Source: Undaria pinnatifida
Lineage: Eukaryota; Sar; Phaeophyceae; Laminariales; Alariaceae
NCBI GenBank assembly: GCA_012845835.1
Contig: JABAKD010000011.1
Coordinates: 2,844,501 to 2,908,500 of the forward strand
Length of the DNA stretch: 64,000 nucleotides
Direction: 5' to 3'
Shown here: positions 20,983-32,072 of the stretch, one piece after another
How the letters are laid out: every line of letters starts with the position of its first letter
Position numbering within the stretch: position 1 is the stretch's first letter
Notes under the pieces: generated by a model
The model's database searches: none
Told to the model about the DNA's origin: nothing
Seen by the model: the letters and a program-made list of their open reading frames with translations, nothing else
Made by a program: the position numbers and the translations under genes

Positions 20983-22689
20983 TACCCAAACGGTATAACC
21001 ATCGCCGTCTAGAGTGGAAATCACGAAGACCGGCGATCTGGCTTCCGGCGCTATTCATGGAGCTATCATTGTCGCTTGACGGCACGAACCATATTCGCTA
21101 ACGAACAACAACCTCACCGGTTTCACATCCATACTAGTCACGAACACCGGCGATCTAGTTTCCAGCGCTACACGTGGAGCTTTTGTTTTTGTGGAGCTCC
21201 TTCACGCAAAAACTGCCGAAAAACACTGCCGAAAACACAGAACCGGCCACATGAAGCAATCCGAGTTACTGGTGTAGGAGATGTGTTCCAACCGCAGCGC
21301 AGGAAGCTGTGAGGCAAGCGTCAGGCATGACGACACTCGGATTGCCTCGAGATTTTCCTAAACGATCGAATAGATTGTGCTCGTCGCTTTTTGGTCTGTA
21401 TACTATAATCAAGATATAATCAAGTCCCAACAGGGTTCATGGGGCTTACGGAGGTTGGTTGTTCCACGTCGCGAACGATCGGCGGAACGGTCCGCACACT
21501 CCACATCACGCACCTTTGGTCTACACGTCGACACATTCGGCTCGAAGAGGGGCGCGTAGTGCCGCACCCAAACGCGAGCTGGGCGTCGGGTGGGCCCAAG
21601 ACTTTCCCCGCATTCCCTTAAAATAACATCACGGGTTGCAGTGGTCATCCGTGATACCTGGTAGTCGATAAGACTAGTGATCTATCTGGCTTCTAGCGAA
21701 ATTCAAGGATTTTCTTGTATACGGAGATTGTGGCTTGACGCCGCGAACCATATTCGCTAAGAAAAAAAGCTTTGTTTTTGTTGCCATGTATGATGTACAG
21801 CCACGAAAACCGGCGCCCTAGCTTCCAGTGCTGTGATAGTCATGGAGCTTTGTTGATTCTGCTTGTGCCACGAACATGACGACGGTTCGATGATATTCGG
21901 GAGTTCCAATAGTAGGTTGGCTACATCATAGCGGGATATTGGGATGTCGGGACTTGCATCGTGAGCTTGGTGCAGCACCCGATCGCACTCCACTTGACTT
22001 CTACTTTACGGTGGCTTTATGAACGACTCTACGATGTCTTCTTATCTCCCCGAGAGGACTCAACATATACGAACTACATGATTTGTTTGTCTCTCTGCCG
22101 GTGACTCCACCCCCGCACTGTCCAACAGAAGGAATTCTCATCACGCGTGGAGGATCAATCAACACGAGGCACCTCTCGAGAAGGCAAGAAACCATCATAA
22201 ACGTCATCATAATGTGCGGTCGGGTGCTGCACCTTATTAACGATGCATCTCGCTACGATGTAGCCAACCTACTATTGAAACTCCTTGATATCATCAGACC
22301 GTTATCATGTTTGTATCCTAATAAAATAACAATAGACAAGTTTCCTACGGGATCGCCGCTTCAAGGCACCAACCACCGTCGCCAAAAATAACAGCATCGC
22401 GTTCATTGCCTATGTATGACATCATAGTCACCGCGACCGGCGATCTAGCTTACCAGCGCTACACATGGAGCTTCTTCTATTCGTGGAGCTCCTCGCGGAG
22501 ATTGGTTGTTCAACGGCGCGAAAGGTCCGCGCACTCCACATCACACAACTAATGTTGATACAATCGGATTCAAGAGACGCAGCGCGGGAACAAAACGGGA
22601 ACAAACGCGCGCCGGGCGTAGGGTATGTCGCGCTTAGTTCGACTCAACGATCGACTCCAACCTCCCCTCTCATTATTATTAGTTTTGAT

Positions 22690-23300
22690 ACTATTATTTA
22701 CAGCCGGGGGTCTCGCGTTGGTGCGATACCCTTTGGCGAGGGGTCCTAGTTTAGTGCGGCGAAAATCGCTGGTCACGACCTTGCTCGTCCTAGAGAGTAC
22801 TGCAATGCCCCACTTTGGTGCGAGATCCCACTTTAGTGCGCTTGTTGTCATCTCGCAAGGCACCGCGCTAATATGAGACCATGGCTGCAGGGTTTATAGG
22901 GTTTTCTACGGCTGTGATGACATCATCAATCACCGCCGATCTGTCTTCCAGGGCTACATGTTCACGAAGTTTCGCACGGAAACTGTTGCTACAGTGGAAG
23001 GTGCAAAGAGTCCGCACATTCACGCATCACACACATTTTGGTCTACATACAACACCGACGCATTCGGGTTGAAGAGGCGCAAGCAGTGCGGCAATCAAAA
23101 CGCTCGCCGGGGGGCGGGTACAGTGCCCCCCAATTGTGCCGGTTGAATAGTGCCACTGCCCTCTATAGTGCCGGTCAAATTGCTCGGCACTACTGGAGCC
23201 CTATATAGTAACCCTATTCCCAACAGTGCTGGTGCCCTGAACAGTGCCGGTGTACTGGTCTGGCACATAACGGCACCATTCGGAGCCCCTCACTATACGT
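22690..23300. other. Repetitive GTGC/GGGGTC-rich spacer
   Basis: Runs of tttagtgcg/ttggtgcga words (22710-22860) and agtgccgg words (23112-23270), partly inverted. They may be MITE remnants; no gene. The end of the 17-23 kb array overlaps this stretch. Confidence 0.35.
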
Positions 23301-23684
23301 GATTACTTGTCCAGCCAAACACCAGCATAAAACCTTCCCTCCGTTCTCACTCATTGGTTGGACCCAAAGGCCATTGTTTAGCTCGCGACCACAGGAACAT
23401 GCGCCTACTAAATAGAGTTGACAAGCCGCAATCGCGACACCCGAAGCGGGTGACAGAATCTCCGGTATCCTTCGGCTTCGTGCTAAAGAATAAAAGCTTC
23501 TTCCTGAACAGTGCAGACGCGTGTTTCGCCGCGAAGTGCACTTGTCAACAAACGGGGCGTATTCAGCACCTTTAGGCTCTGAAGAACTATATCCGTGTTT
23601 TTGGGCGACACACTGATTTTTTTTCGCAGAGTAGGATAACGGCGTGTGTCACCATACAGAGGCAGCACCCTCTGGCGAAAACGT

Positions 23685-24080
23685 TTCTGACGGACGAGGC
23701 TCCCGAAATGAACCGTTTACACTGACGCATCGCATACAGGTAGCACTTCCTTACTTCTTTTTTTACATTCTTTGCTGCATGATGAGGCCGGCTAACAACA
23801 CAAGAATCTCCGGAACGCCATTCTTTTTTCGCATGTTCTTTTCGTTCATATATACCTACTGTAGGCCATGAGTTTCTTCAATCGGGGGGGGGGTGGTGCC
23901 CTTGGAGTTTCCCCAAGATCGCCCGAGAGTTTCTTTTCATATTTTGCAAAACGATTTTCTCACACACCTGGGCCACGGGTCTGCGCCTCGGATTGCGCCT
24001 TCAGTGTGCTCATAAAAACGGCTTTTGCGGTGAGGTATGAAGCTCCTCAAGCCACCACCCTTAGAAGGCAAACGGTGTAC
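23685..24080 (+). repeat. Dispersed repeat family F, copy 3
   Basis: Shares aaacgtttctgacgg, a T-rich run, taggccatgagtttc and ggtatgaagctcctcaag with the other copies. It is interrupted by extra sequence. Confidence 0.45.
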
Positions 24081-24175
24081 TTCTACGGTAGACCGGGTCT
24101 AACTTTGGCGGGTCTGGAAGGGTTTAAGGTCCACAACTCTTCGGTAGCAGCCCTGGGCACGGCCAGCTTCTCACG

Positions 24176-24264
24176 TTAACCCCTTCACAACTGGGACCCC
24201 TTTTTGGGGACAATTTTACTTGAAGTTAGTATAGGGAGGGATTTGGGGGCTCTAAAGGGGTTAA
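24176..24264. mobile_element. 89-bp piggyBac-like mini-MITE, copy 1
   Basis: Bounded by TTAA on both sides with inverted ends TTAACCCCTT..AAGGGGTTAA, the signature of piggyBac (TTAA target, CCC terminus). Internal motif tttttggggacaa..ttacttgaagttagtatagggaggg. No coding capacity. Related copies: 24956-25035, 29294-29379, 29887-29975, 54413-54503 and 62234-62325. Confidence 0.75.
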
Positions 24265-24955
24265 CAGACACCGACGATACACTCAAACATTGCATACGTC
24301 TTGGGCATATGAACCCCCCCCCAAAAAAGAAACGCCTTCCAAGGCTGTACGTAGGCTGACTCCCGATTTCACTTATTTACATTTTTCTGGCGGAGGCATG
24401 AATTGCTTCAGCTATGATACATGTGTGTACCACCTTTGGTTGGTTTGTGTTTTTTCCCGGGAGTATTCTTCAGCTCCAGAGTGACTGGAGCATGTCCTGT
24501 GACCACGGACTTGATTATGCGAGTTAATGTGAGAACAACAACTCAGAACAACGCAATCTGACATACAAACGCTGCATAAAATCAACCATGAAACAAATCG
24601 CGGTCAATATCCACGTTCGAGGGAAATGATAGGCCAGTGATCATAAGGACAATTATCACAACCCAGATAGGAATTATTCGTCGTTAAGTTGCGCATTTTC
24701 GTGGGCAACGCTACGCCACTTGTTCAAAAAAAATGTCGTTCTGCTGACATGATCCCATCGCTCATCGCCACAGCAGTCCTTGTGTTTTACGTTCGATGCC
24801 TTCCGTTGGGATGTTCTCGTGTTTTTACGTTCGAAATCTTCCAGGCAGTCCGTGGGATGATTCATCGGTGGGTGCGCTTTCACTTTTCTCAGCGCCAGTA
24901 GACAGGTGGGGTGGAGATGGAGAACTCCTTACACACGGAGCCAAAGAAAAAACTA

Positions 24956-25035
24956 TTAACCCCTTTACTACTGGAACCCCTCTTTTTTCACAAATTACTT
25001 GAAGTTAGCGTAGGGAGGGATTTTGGGGCCCTACA
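24956..25035 (+). mobile_element. piggyBac-like mini-MITE, copy 2 (3' end lost)
   Basis: The TTAACCCCTTTA start and the attacttgaagttagcgtagggaggg core match copy 1. The right terminus aaggggttaa is missing and replaced by ggggccctac. Confidence 0.65.
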
Positions 25036-25279
25036 ACATGTGCCTCTATCGCACCATTAGTAGCATGCGTCTCTCATAAAGTCAGCAGCCCGCGTTGCCT
25101 CGCATGGTCGATGCTGAAATCGTTACATCGAAATCGTAATTTCCTCCTTCTGAATTCCCACAAGAGTTTTTGTAACCTTCCCCTCGTATCTTGCTCCGCC
25201 TTAAAGAGGGATGCGTGGTCAGTCAACGGCCATGACCAAGGCAACTAAAAAATGAGTACGCCAACCCCCCTCCTCGTAC

Positions 25280-25668
25280 CTTGATCTGGTTTATGACGGC
25301 CAATTGCGCCCTGATCTGGTCGTAGGACGTCCTCTTCCGTTTCGGGGGAAATTTTTTCTTGGCCTTCCCCGTCGCTGCTGCTGGCCGAGGCTTCGCGGCC
25401 GAAGGCTTCTTCTTACCCTTAGCCACCCCGCTGGAAAAACAATTGAGCAGCGACAATTTTTTTTTTTTGTTGGCGAGATGTGAAATGGTGAAAGATGCGG
25501 GTACTGCTGTGTACTGTTATTGTACTGCGTGCGTGTGTTCTTCACATCACACTGATATTTCCACCTATCTGCATCCATCCACCTATCTGCATCCAGCACA
25601 ACCAGTGTCCGAGCTGACGCCGCATCCAGATAAGATTGAAAGCGAGTTTTTAGTTTTGACGGCGGCAT
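25280..25668 (-). CDS. Candidate two-exon start of a small Lys-rich protein
   Basis: Exon 2 (25280-25430, minus) is bounded by a strong acceptor (T-rich tract, then ttgtttttccag) and a donor (AAG|gtacga). It encodes 50 residues: a Lys/Pro/Ala tract (AKGKKKPSAAKPRP, AKKKFPPKRKR), then the helix-like SYDQIRAQLAVINQIK. Proposed exon 1 is 25619-25668, starting at an ATG (MPPSKLKTRFQSYLDA) and ending GGC|gtcagc. Exon 1 ends with two bases of a codon and exon 2 supplies the third, so the join is in phase. The exon 1 donor is weak and overlaps a dispersed repeat (25535-25610), so exon 1 is less sure than exon 2. Later exons should lie below 25200 on the minus strand and were not identified. The basic tract suggests nucleic acid binding or nuclear location (inference). 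Family not recognised. Confidence 0.4.
25535..25610. repeat. Dispersed repeat family H, copy 1
   Basis: gtgtgttcttcacatc..actgatatttccaccyatctg..catccagcacaaccagtgtcc. It recurs at 26755-26820 and 30415-30505, with variable duplication of the ccacccatctgcatc piece. Confidence 0.7.
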
Positions 25669-26375
25669 GAAAGATCCCTTCCGAGCTGCTCGAACCGTCC
25701 GCCGAATCACGCACCAACCGCACACAAGCTAACAACAGCAGTTACAAGCATTCTTCTGCGCAAGTTCCTAGTGGCGGATCAACCATCTAAACCCATGTGG
25801 GGCCCGTACACAGCGACCAACAAAAACAACGACTACGATTGCGACGTTTTCAAGCGTCTGTCAGTACCGTGAGCGCGCAGCAGCAGTACGAGAAGGATCA
25901 CGCTGCGCCCTTCCCGTACGGGTCTTGGCATCGTTGGCGTCATCGTTCGGACATCAATTTTATCATCGCCAGCCAGCGGTGGCCGATGCCGTAACCGGCT
26001 TTTTTTCGTCATGGATTCCCTCTGAAGTCTCAAAGGAGTTAAGGAGTCCCGTATGATAGTGTGCTGGTATGTGTGACGTATATCTATCGCTCACAGCAGT
26101 TGCACTTTTGATTAGCTCGATTTGTTACAAAACTTAACGAACAAGGCGTGGCATCAGCAGCCGGCATAAGCCACCCATGCAGTAGCTCCAATTCATGTAT
26201 ACGGTCTTCAAGTTTCAATTAACCCCCCCCCACCCGCCTTCCCCGCCGCCTCCACCATCACCTACTAGCATTACGCGTGCAGTAAGCTCCCATTCATTTC
26301 GGCGATCTATCCCCCCTCCCCTCACCCGTAATACTAAAACTAAGTAACTACAGGATATACAAAGTAAACTTGTAC

Positions 26376-26613
26376 ATTCCACAGCCGTCAGATTTTGTCC
26401 CCCTCAAACACGGGTTTTATACTTTCCGCACACAGATTGATTAGCACCACCCTGTTGACCCTGGTACAAGCTACACTGTAGTTCCAAGGGGAGTCGCCGA
26501 CCAATACCCTTAATGAGGACACACACCCAGTAACACGCGCGATCGGAGCATCACTCACAGCTTGCAAAGATGAGTTTCGACAAAATCTTCGATCTCGCAG
26601 CTGGAGTGTACTT
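26376..26613 (-). repeat. Family A, long copy (reverse)
   Basis: Reverse complement of the family A consensus over its full length, from cacagccgtcagattttgtccccctc to tcgcagctggagtgtactt. Confidence 0.85.
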
Positions 26614-26754
26614 ATATTTTTTATAAAAACCCAGATAACTGGATTTCTTTCCTCCGCTGGCCCGCAATCACATTAGTTCACTGTCCACTACCAGATCTTC
26701 ATACACTTCGAGGTTGTTGTTGTTGCATACCGGTACATACATATTCTCACTGCG

Positions 26755-26820
26755 TGTCTGTTCTTCACACTGATACTTTCCACCCGTATATTGTACGTCC
26801 AGCACAACCAGTGTCCGTCC
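26755..26820. repeat. Dispersed repeat family H, copy 2
   Basis: gtctgttcttcacactgatactttccacccgtat..gtccagcacaaccagtgtcc, as at 25535-25610. Confidence 0.65.
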
Positions 26821-27084
26821 CGATGCCCCCCCCAAAATAGACGAGCTTTGTGGCCACAAAACTACAAAGCAGAGACACATTGGCAATACAGGTGACTTCG
26901 CTAGTGCAATGCCGAACGCAATGAATGCGGGGGTGGAACACATGCAAGCCAGCACTGCCGAGAAACAGACGAAAACCAAAAATTAAATAAATTGCAAGAC
27001 GAACGAAAGGATAAAAAAAAAAGGAACTGCTGTCAGCGGGTCAGGTATCGTTTACATTATAGGGGACTCGCCGGCACGCATCCT

Positions 27085-27187
27085 TCACGAGGGTATACAC
27101 AAACCGTAGCGTGCGCGATCGAAGTATCACATTCAGCTTGCATACACGACTTATGATATTTTTGTGGATATCGCAGCTCAGTTCAAG
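27085..27187 (-). repeat. Family A, partial copy (reverse)
   Basis: gagggtatacacaaaccgta..gcgcgatcgaagtatcac..cagcttgca..cgcagctcagttcaagtg: the 5' half of family A, diverged. Confidence 0.6.
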
Positions 27188-27238
27188 TGTCCTTTTTTTT
27201 TTCTATTCTTTCCAAATAGCGCATGTAACACGCAAGAT

Positions 27239-27410
27239 ACCCTCGGATGATACCACACCCCCTCGGATGATACCACACCCCCTCGGATGATACCACACCC
27301 CCTTGGACGATACCACACCCCGTCGGATGATACCACGCCCTGTCGGACGATACCACACCCCCTCGGATGATACCACCCCCTCTCGGATGATACCACACCC
27401 CCTCGGATCA
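27239..27410 (+). repeat. 19-bp minisatellite, ~9 units
   Basis: Head-to-tail copies of ccctcggatgataccacac with a few substitutions (ccttggacga, ccgtcggatga, cctgtcggacga). The open frames over it in several phases are repeat artefacts. Confidence 0.95.
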
Positions 27411-27457
27411 AGTTCCAAGCTGGTTTTCTCAGCAAACGCCAAGCGATGCGGCTGCAG

Positions 27458-27530
27458 CAGTAGGGGTCCCCAAATAAGGCGGTTTGAGCAAGGCGGTATC
27501 CCGATATAAGGCGGTCAAAATCGGTTAGCG
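27458..27530 (+). repeat. AAGGCGG repeat element, copy 1
   Basis: cagtaggggtccccaaataa, then gcaaggcggtatcccgatat and aaggcggtcaaaatcg. Its reverse complement is at 52262-52330. More aaggcgg words follow to 27600. Possibly one end of a DNA transposon. Confidence 0.6.
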
Positions 27531-27944
27531 TGACTAGGGAATTGCACTCATAACGCGGAATGAATAAGGCGGCTTACTCTATAAGGCGGTCATATTGCAC
27601 CAACGCCTTACCCCTAGTATGGCGATGGTGGTGTATAGGACATATTTCCAATGCCACCGTTTCGGTGTGTGTGCCCCACTGGCTTTGGTGAAAAAAACGG
27701 CTGGGAAACTCGACCCCCCCAGGGGTGTGCGCTATCTCGCGTGTTACCAGGTAGTACATAGGGTGCACGGTTAATACTCCCCCTTGGATCAATTTCAGAG
27801 TCGGTTACCTCCAAAAACAAGAGAGGCGAACGCAAACAAACGGTGGCTTTGGAAAGAGGTTGTCGAGATCTTTCAATCGACGTATTTATGCACCAATTTT
27901 ATACTTTATTTTACTTTGCTCCCTCCATCTATTATAAACAATGA

Positions 27945-28176
27945 AAATACACTCCAGCTGTGAGATCGAAGATTTCGTCGAAACTCATCTTTGCAAGCTG
28001 TGTGTGATACTCCGATCGCGCGCATTACGAGTTGTGTGTCCTCATTAAGGATATAGGTCGGCGACTCCCCCTTCAACTACAGTGTAGCTATCAGGGTCAA
28101 CAGGATGATTTAAGTCAGTCTGTGCGCGGAAACTATAAAACCCGTTTCTGAGGGGGACAAAATCTGACAGCTGTGA
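27945..28176 (+). repeat. Family A, long copy
   Basis: Near-consensus full-length copy, from atacactccagctgtgag to gagggggacaaaatctgaca. Confidence 0.9.
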
Positions 28177-28217
28177 AGGGAAAGGGGGTGGTTTTGATCA
28201 AAAGCGAGCGGGTTTGG

Positions 28218-28378
28218 AGGGGGGGGGGGGGGGGGGGGGGGGAAGGGGCAATTTGGGCATGTAAGCTATAAATCCTTTCGAGGGGATAAATCTGACGGTT
28301 TTGGCACCAGTATATTATTGGGGGCGGGGGGGGGGGGGGTTGGGGCGGGGGGGGGGGCGGGGGCGGGGGGGGGCAGCT
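28218..28378 (+). repeat. Poly-G tracts downstream of a family A copy
   Basis: Uninterrupted G runs (28218-28242) and G-rich runs broken by single C or T (28321-28374). G-quadruplex potential on the plus strand is high. Similar tracts follow the family A copies at 33062 and 44992. Confidence 0.9.
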
Positions 28379-28424
28379 CAATATGTGCCTGGAAACTATA
28401 CATTATTTTGAGGGGATCTATTAT

Positions 28425-28600
28425 ATTCTCACTTTTCTTTCCCTTTCGCCCTCCCAACACGTAGCTCAGATCCAGCGTCACTAAGCAGGCTCTTCTCCCC
28501 CGTCCCCACCACGGTACGTGCCCTCGTTTTTTTCCCAAGAAGACTTCAGTCCTTTCTTCCCTCATCATCTCGCATCGAATCTAGAACTATACAGCTTACA
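28425..28600 (-). mobile_element. SINE-related body fragment (reverse)
   Basis: The reverse complement shows gcgagatgatgaggg, gaaaaaaacgagggcacgtaccgtgg, gggggagaagagcctgctta and gatctgagctacgt, as in the second SINE subfamily. Confidence 0.6.
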
Positions 28601-29293
28601 CGTTGTCGAGAAAATCAGATCGGAAAATCGGCTGAAGGGGGAGAGGTGTTACCTTGCATGCGAGCTACGTGGTACCAGGTATACGGTACCGAAATACTTT
28701 TTAGCATGTACAGCAACAAACTCCAACGAATTAGTCTGAGGTCAACAGTGGAATACAGACACATGTGAAAACATATCCAATCACTCTGTCAGCTGGCCTC
28801 TTTTTTTTTGTATGCGCATAACAGCTACCCGTGGTAGCTAGCATCCATTCACGAGCCCTCGGGGGCTACCCTCTAGTACATACAAGTATCATGTTTCCTT
28901 TCGTTCTTTTTCCCTTGAAGCTGCCACCACTCCGAACGTGAAACATAAGGACCGTTTGGGTATTCATATTAATATCCGAAAGTTCCTTACGTTTCCGTCC
29001 AGAGCGGTACACCTGGGGCCGAAAAGGTGGGGTATCACCAGCACACCAGCACCGCACCGTGCTTTACGTGCGTACGTACCCACGGACTTCAAGGGAGACA
29101 AGTGTCGAAAAAACATTACGATGACAGCGACGTCTAGACGAAGCAACCCGGGCTAGGTCCGCTGGAACATGCGTCGCGGGCAGCGCAGCGATATCCGAGC
29201 TGCCGCGCGGTCTTCCTATCAAGGCACGAGACGTCGCACATACATAGGTTTCCTTTTTTATGGGCTTCCCAGGGCAGCACAGAAAACGGAGCC

Positions 29294-29379
29294 ACCCCTT
29301 TACAGCTGAAACCCCTTTTTGGGGACAAAATTACTTGGAATTAGTATAGGGAGGGGTTTGGGGGTTCTGAAGGGGTTAA
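29294..29379. mobile_element. piggyBac-like mini-MITE, copy 3
   Basis: acccctttacagctg..tttttggggacaaaattacttgg..gaaggggttaa. The left TTAA is lost and the right TTAA intact. Confidence 0.7.
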
Positions 29380-29886
29380 GAGGTCACGACGGAACAAAAA
29401 AAATCCGATAGTTGTGATCACTGCAGTGCGAATCGAAAAAATGACGGGGAGTTTTTACATTAAAAAAAAAACTTGGCTTTAGAAACCCCGCCTCCTGTCT
29501 GGTTGAAAAAGTGTGGGGTACTTTCTTTTCTTTCAGGCTGGCTCCCCGGGGTTCCCTTGCTTTTTTTCTCTACTTTCTGGGAAAAGTTCATGAGTGCTCG
29601 ACGTTGAAGCTCATCATCATGCTGGACGTTGTCGGAATTTCAAAACATGCCTGATTGTGACAAGGCGCGAGCCATTTTTCTTGTTTTCCAAGAGACAAAA
29701 AGCTATTCATATGTAGAGGATCAGGCACAAGGCTCCTTCGCAGCGTCCTGTTTTTATAATTTCTCTTGTTCTAGACAACCAACCAACCATCTATCCAGTC
29801 TACCTTGTTTTCGAACGCTTTTGTCCACGGCTCTCAATATACACAGCACCAAGGCCAGTCCCAACGGGTCCTGTGTACGCTAGTAC

Positions 29887-29975
29887 TTGACCCCTTTGGA
29901 GCCCTAAAACCCCTCCCAATACTAATTCCAAGAAATTTTGTCCCAAAACGGGTTTCCAGCCGTAAAGGCGTCAAG
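29887..29975. mobile_element. piggyBac-like mini-MITE, copy 4 (reverse)
   Basis: Reverse of the consensus: ttgacccctttggagcccta, cctcccaatactaattccaag, ttgtcccaaaacgggtttcc, then taaaggcgtcaa. Both TTAA ends are mutated. Confidence 0.65.
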
Positions 29976-30414
29976 TTAATACGTTTATATTGGGAACATT
30001 CCTGATCCCCCATAAAGCCTACCAGGTGGTGAGGATTTTTGTAACGAGATCTAGACCTACGTAGACGTTCGTACCTGTCCGACCGGGTCGTACTGCTTGT
30101 AGGACTGTATGAATAGGACTAGCCAAAACTTCTGTTGCGTGCATATATCAGATGCCTTGTCTCAGCTCTCAGCTCTCAGCAGCATCGTTTTTTCCGGATA
30201 CATGTCAACAACCGCTGCGAGATCGCACCGTGACATTCAACACGTGATACGATATCAGACTCTCTCCAATAGGACTATTAAATATGGATGGCACGAGCAC
30301 CATTACCACCTACCGTGGTACCAGGCACGTAATACCAGGTAGTTGGCTTTCGCTCCGCCATTTTCAACTATTAGAACGAGTAGTATTGAACATCGAACCG
30401 GTCGCCCCGGTGTG

Positions 30415-30505
30415 TGTTCTTCACATGTTTTCCACCCATCTATGATCGGTACAGCAGTATATACAATCAGCGCAACCACCACCCATCTATGATACGCACA
30501 TCCAG
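30415..30505. repeat. Dispersed repeat family H, copy 3
   Basis: gtgtgttcttcacatgttttccacccatctatgat.., then a second ccacccatctatgat and acatccagcacaaccag. Confidence 0.6.
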
Positions 30506-30850
30506 CACAACCAGCCCCGGTGGCTACCTTCGAATGCTTCTTTCTACCCGCGGGAATTATTATGGATACAAGCAGTATGAGAGTTGTTTCTGAAGTTCAA
30601 ATCTCACATAGGTCGGACTTTATTTTTATTTTTCATTTGAAAAAAAACAAAAATCAACGGAAGCAACTGCTGAAAGCGCCCTGCAGTTGGGGTAGGCGCA
30701 ATTCGATGCGAGTCAACGAGGGGAAGAAGGGCTGAATTCTTCTCGAGATGGACCGAAACGAAGGCACAGCAGTTGGTGGGGAGGGGGGAGAAAGAGCCTG
30801 CTTTGTGATCCTGGATATGAGTTACGTCAATCAGAGAGAAAGAAGAAAGG
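30505..30850 (+). mobile_element. tRNA-derived SINE, second subfamily
   Basis: The head agccccggtggctaccttcg is A-box-like and aagttcaaatctc at 30593 B-box-like. The body (caattcgatgcgagtcaacg, gagaaagagcctgctttgtg, tggatatgagttacgt) matches 18595-18775 and 20128-20372. Confidence 0.65.
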
Positions 30851-31858
30851 AAAAAGCGGAGATATTCGATGGGATCGACAAAAAAAACAAAGGAAAACAT
30901 AAACAACAGCCGGGTAGGAGTAGTCGCAAAGCCCACAGTCAACTCACGGCCCCTAGGCCTTCGAACATCGAAGTCTCGTGACACACCAACACTGCCTGAG
31001 CCTTTGGCAATTGACAATCGGCGCTGTACCAAGTACGTCAGTACAGCAGTACCTGCAGCGTTGGTGCTGTGGGCGAAGTTTCGAAAGGACGGTAGAATAA
31101 TATCACGAACGAGAACATAGAACCCAACCGTCGACTTGAAGTGTACCAGGTCCTCTGTCTGTAGCCAGTACAATAGCGATTCTCTTTCGCGACAAAAACG
31201 CACAACCTGCCGCCCTGGCAGCAGTCAGTACGAACAGCAGTAATCTTATTATCGAGGCTGCACCCACTCTATGATACAACAAGTGTCCTACTCTCTCCTC
31301 GGCCAGCCACTGCAGAGCGAATGCGAGCCAATTCACCACAGGCGTCCTGGGCGCAAGTGCGTGTCAGACTATTGGGGTTCTTCTCTGCGTTGACGAGCTC
31401 GGTCATGTGCCGTGTGCACACAGGCCATCAACTCTCCCCGACGACCACGATGATCTTTTGAAAAGAGCGTACCACCCATCTATACTATTTTGTAGATACA
31501 CGACGCGCCAACTCGACCTTGCAAATATATTGTTTGTTTTTGGCATGCCACGCGCAAACCTCAGGAACATCAGGGCCCTAAACGGGGTGGACAGCTACAG
31601 CAGGATCCTGCTGCGGTGGACTCTTACCTTGTTCCTGCAGGCCGAACCATCCCACTAGCTTCTTAGGTCGGTTAGCACAGCACAAGGTAGTCTGTGCTAG
31701 TGCGTGATCGCAGAAGGGTATCATATAGTAGGTTGCAGGTTCGTGCAGCGGAAAAAAAAGCTCAAAGAGCGCGTTCCCACATTTCCGTCCCGAGTACCGC
31801 CTTCCAAACCTTAGAACACCTCGTCGCGGACAGTTATTTTTTTTTAAACGCAACATAC

Positions 31859-32020
31859 ATGCGATCGACTGCTGCGCTCCTGCTGGTAGTCGTTTGCACG
31901 CGTGTCGGCGCTTACCGTCTGCACGCCTTCCTAAGGGCACCATCGACGGCTGCTCATCGTTGTGTATTCCAATCTCATAGGTACCACCACGACCTGTTTT
32001 TTCCACCAAGCGCTCGAAAA

Positions 32021-32072
<52 letters not shown>

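Larger units (their letters stand above)
17080..23110. repeat. Degenerate ~130-bp repeat array (6 kb)
   Basis: About twenty diverged copies of one unit: gtcacgaagaccggcgatct, cttccagcgctattcatgg, agcttcttacggagattgttgctcgacgg, cgcgaaccatcttcgcc, then ggtttcattgcccatgcatga. Clear copies lie near 17560, 17690, 18070, 19170, 19290, 19510, 19640, 20490, 21045, 21160, 21690, 22450 and 22950. A second module (ccgcacactccacatcacac ... gcgccgggcg) interleaves at 17170, 19860, 20590, 21490, 22530 and 23010. The minus strand gives recurring peptide-like fragments (GNETS, SSMNSAGSQI) but no copy is a clean ORF. It could be a dead exon array or non-coding; I cannot tell. SINE and MITE insertions interrupt it. 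Confidence 0.85.

Noticed and set aside
27239..27410. CRISPR-like or operator array of 19-bp repeats
   Set aside because: Units are head to tail with no spacers; an ordinary minisatellite.
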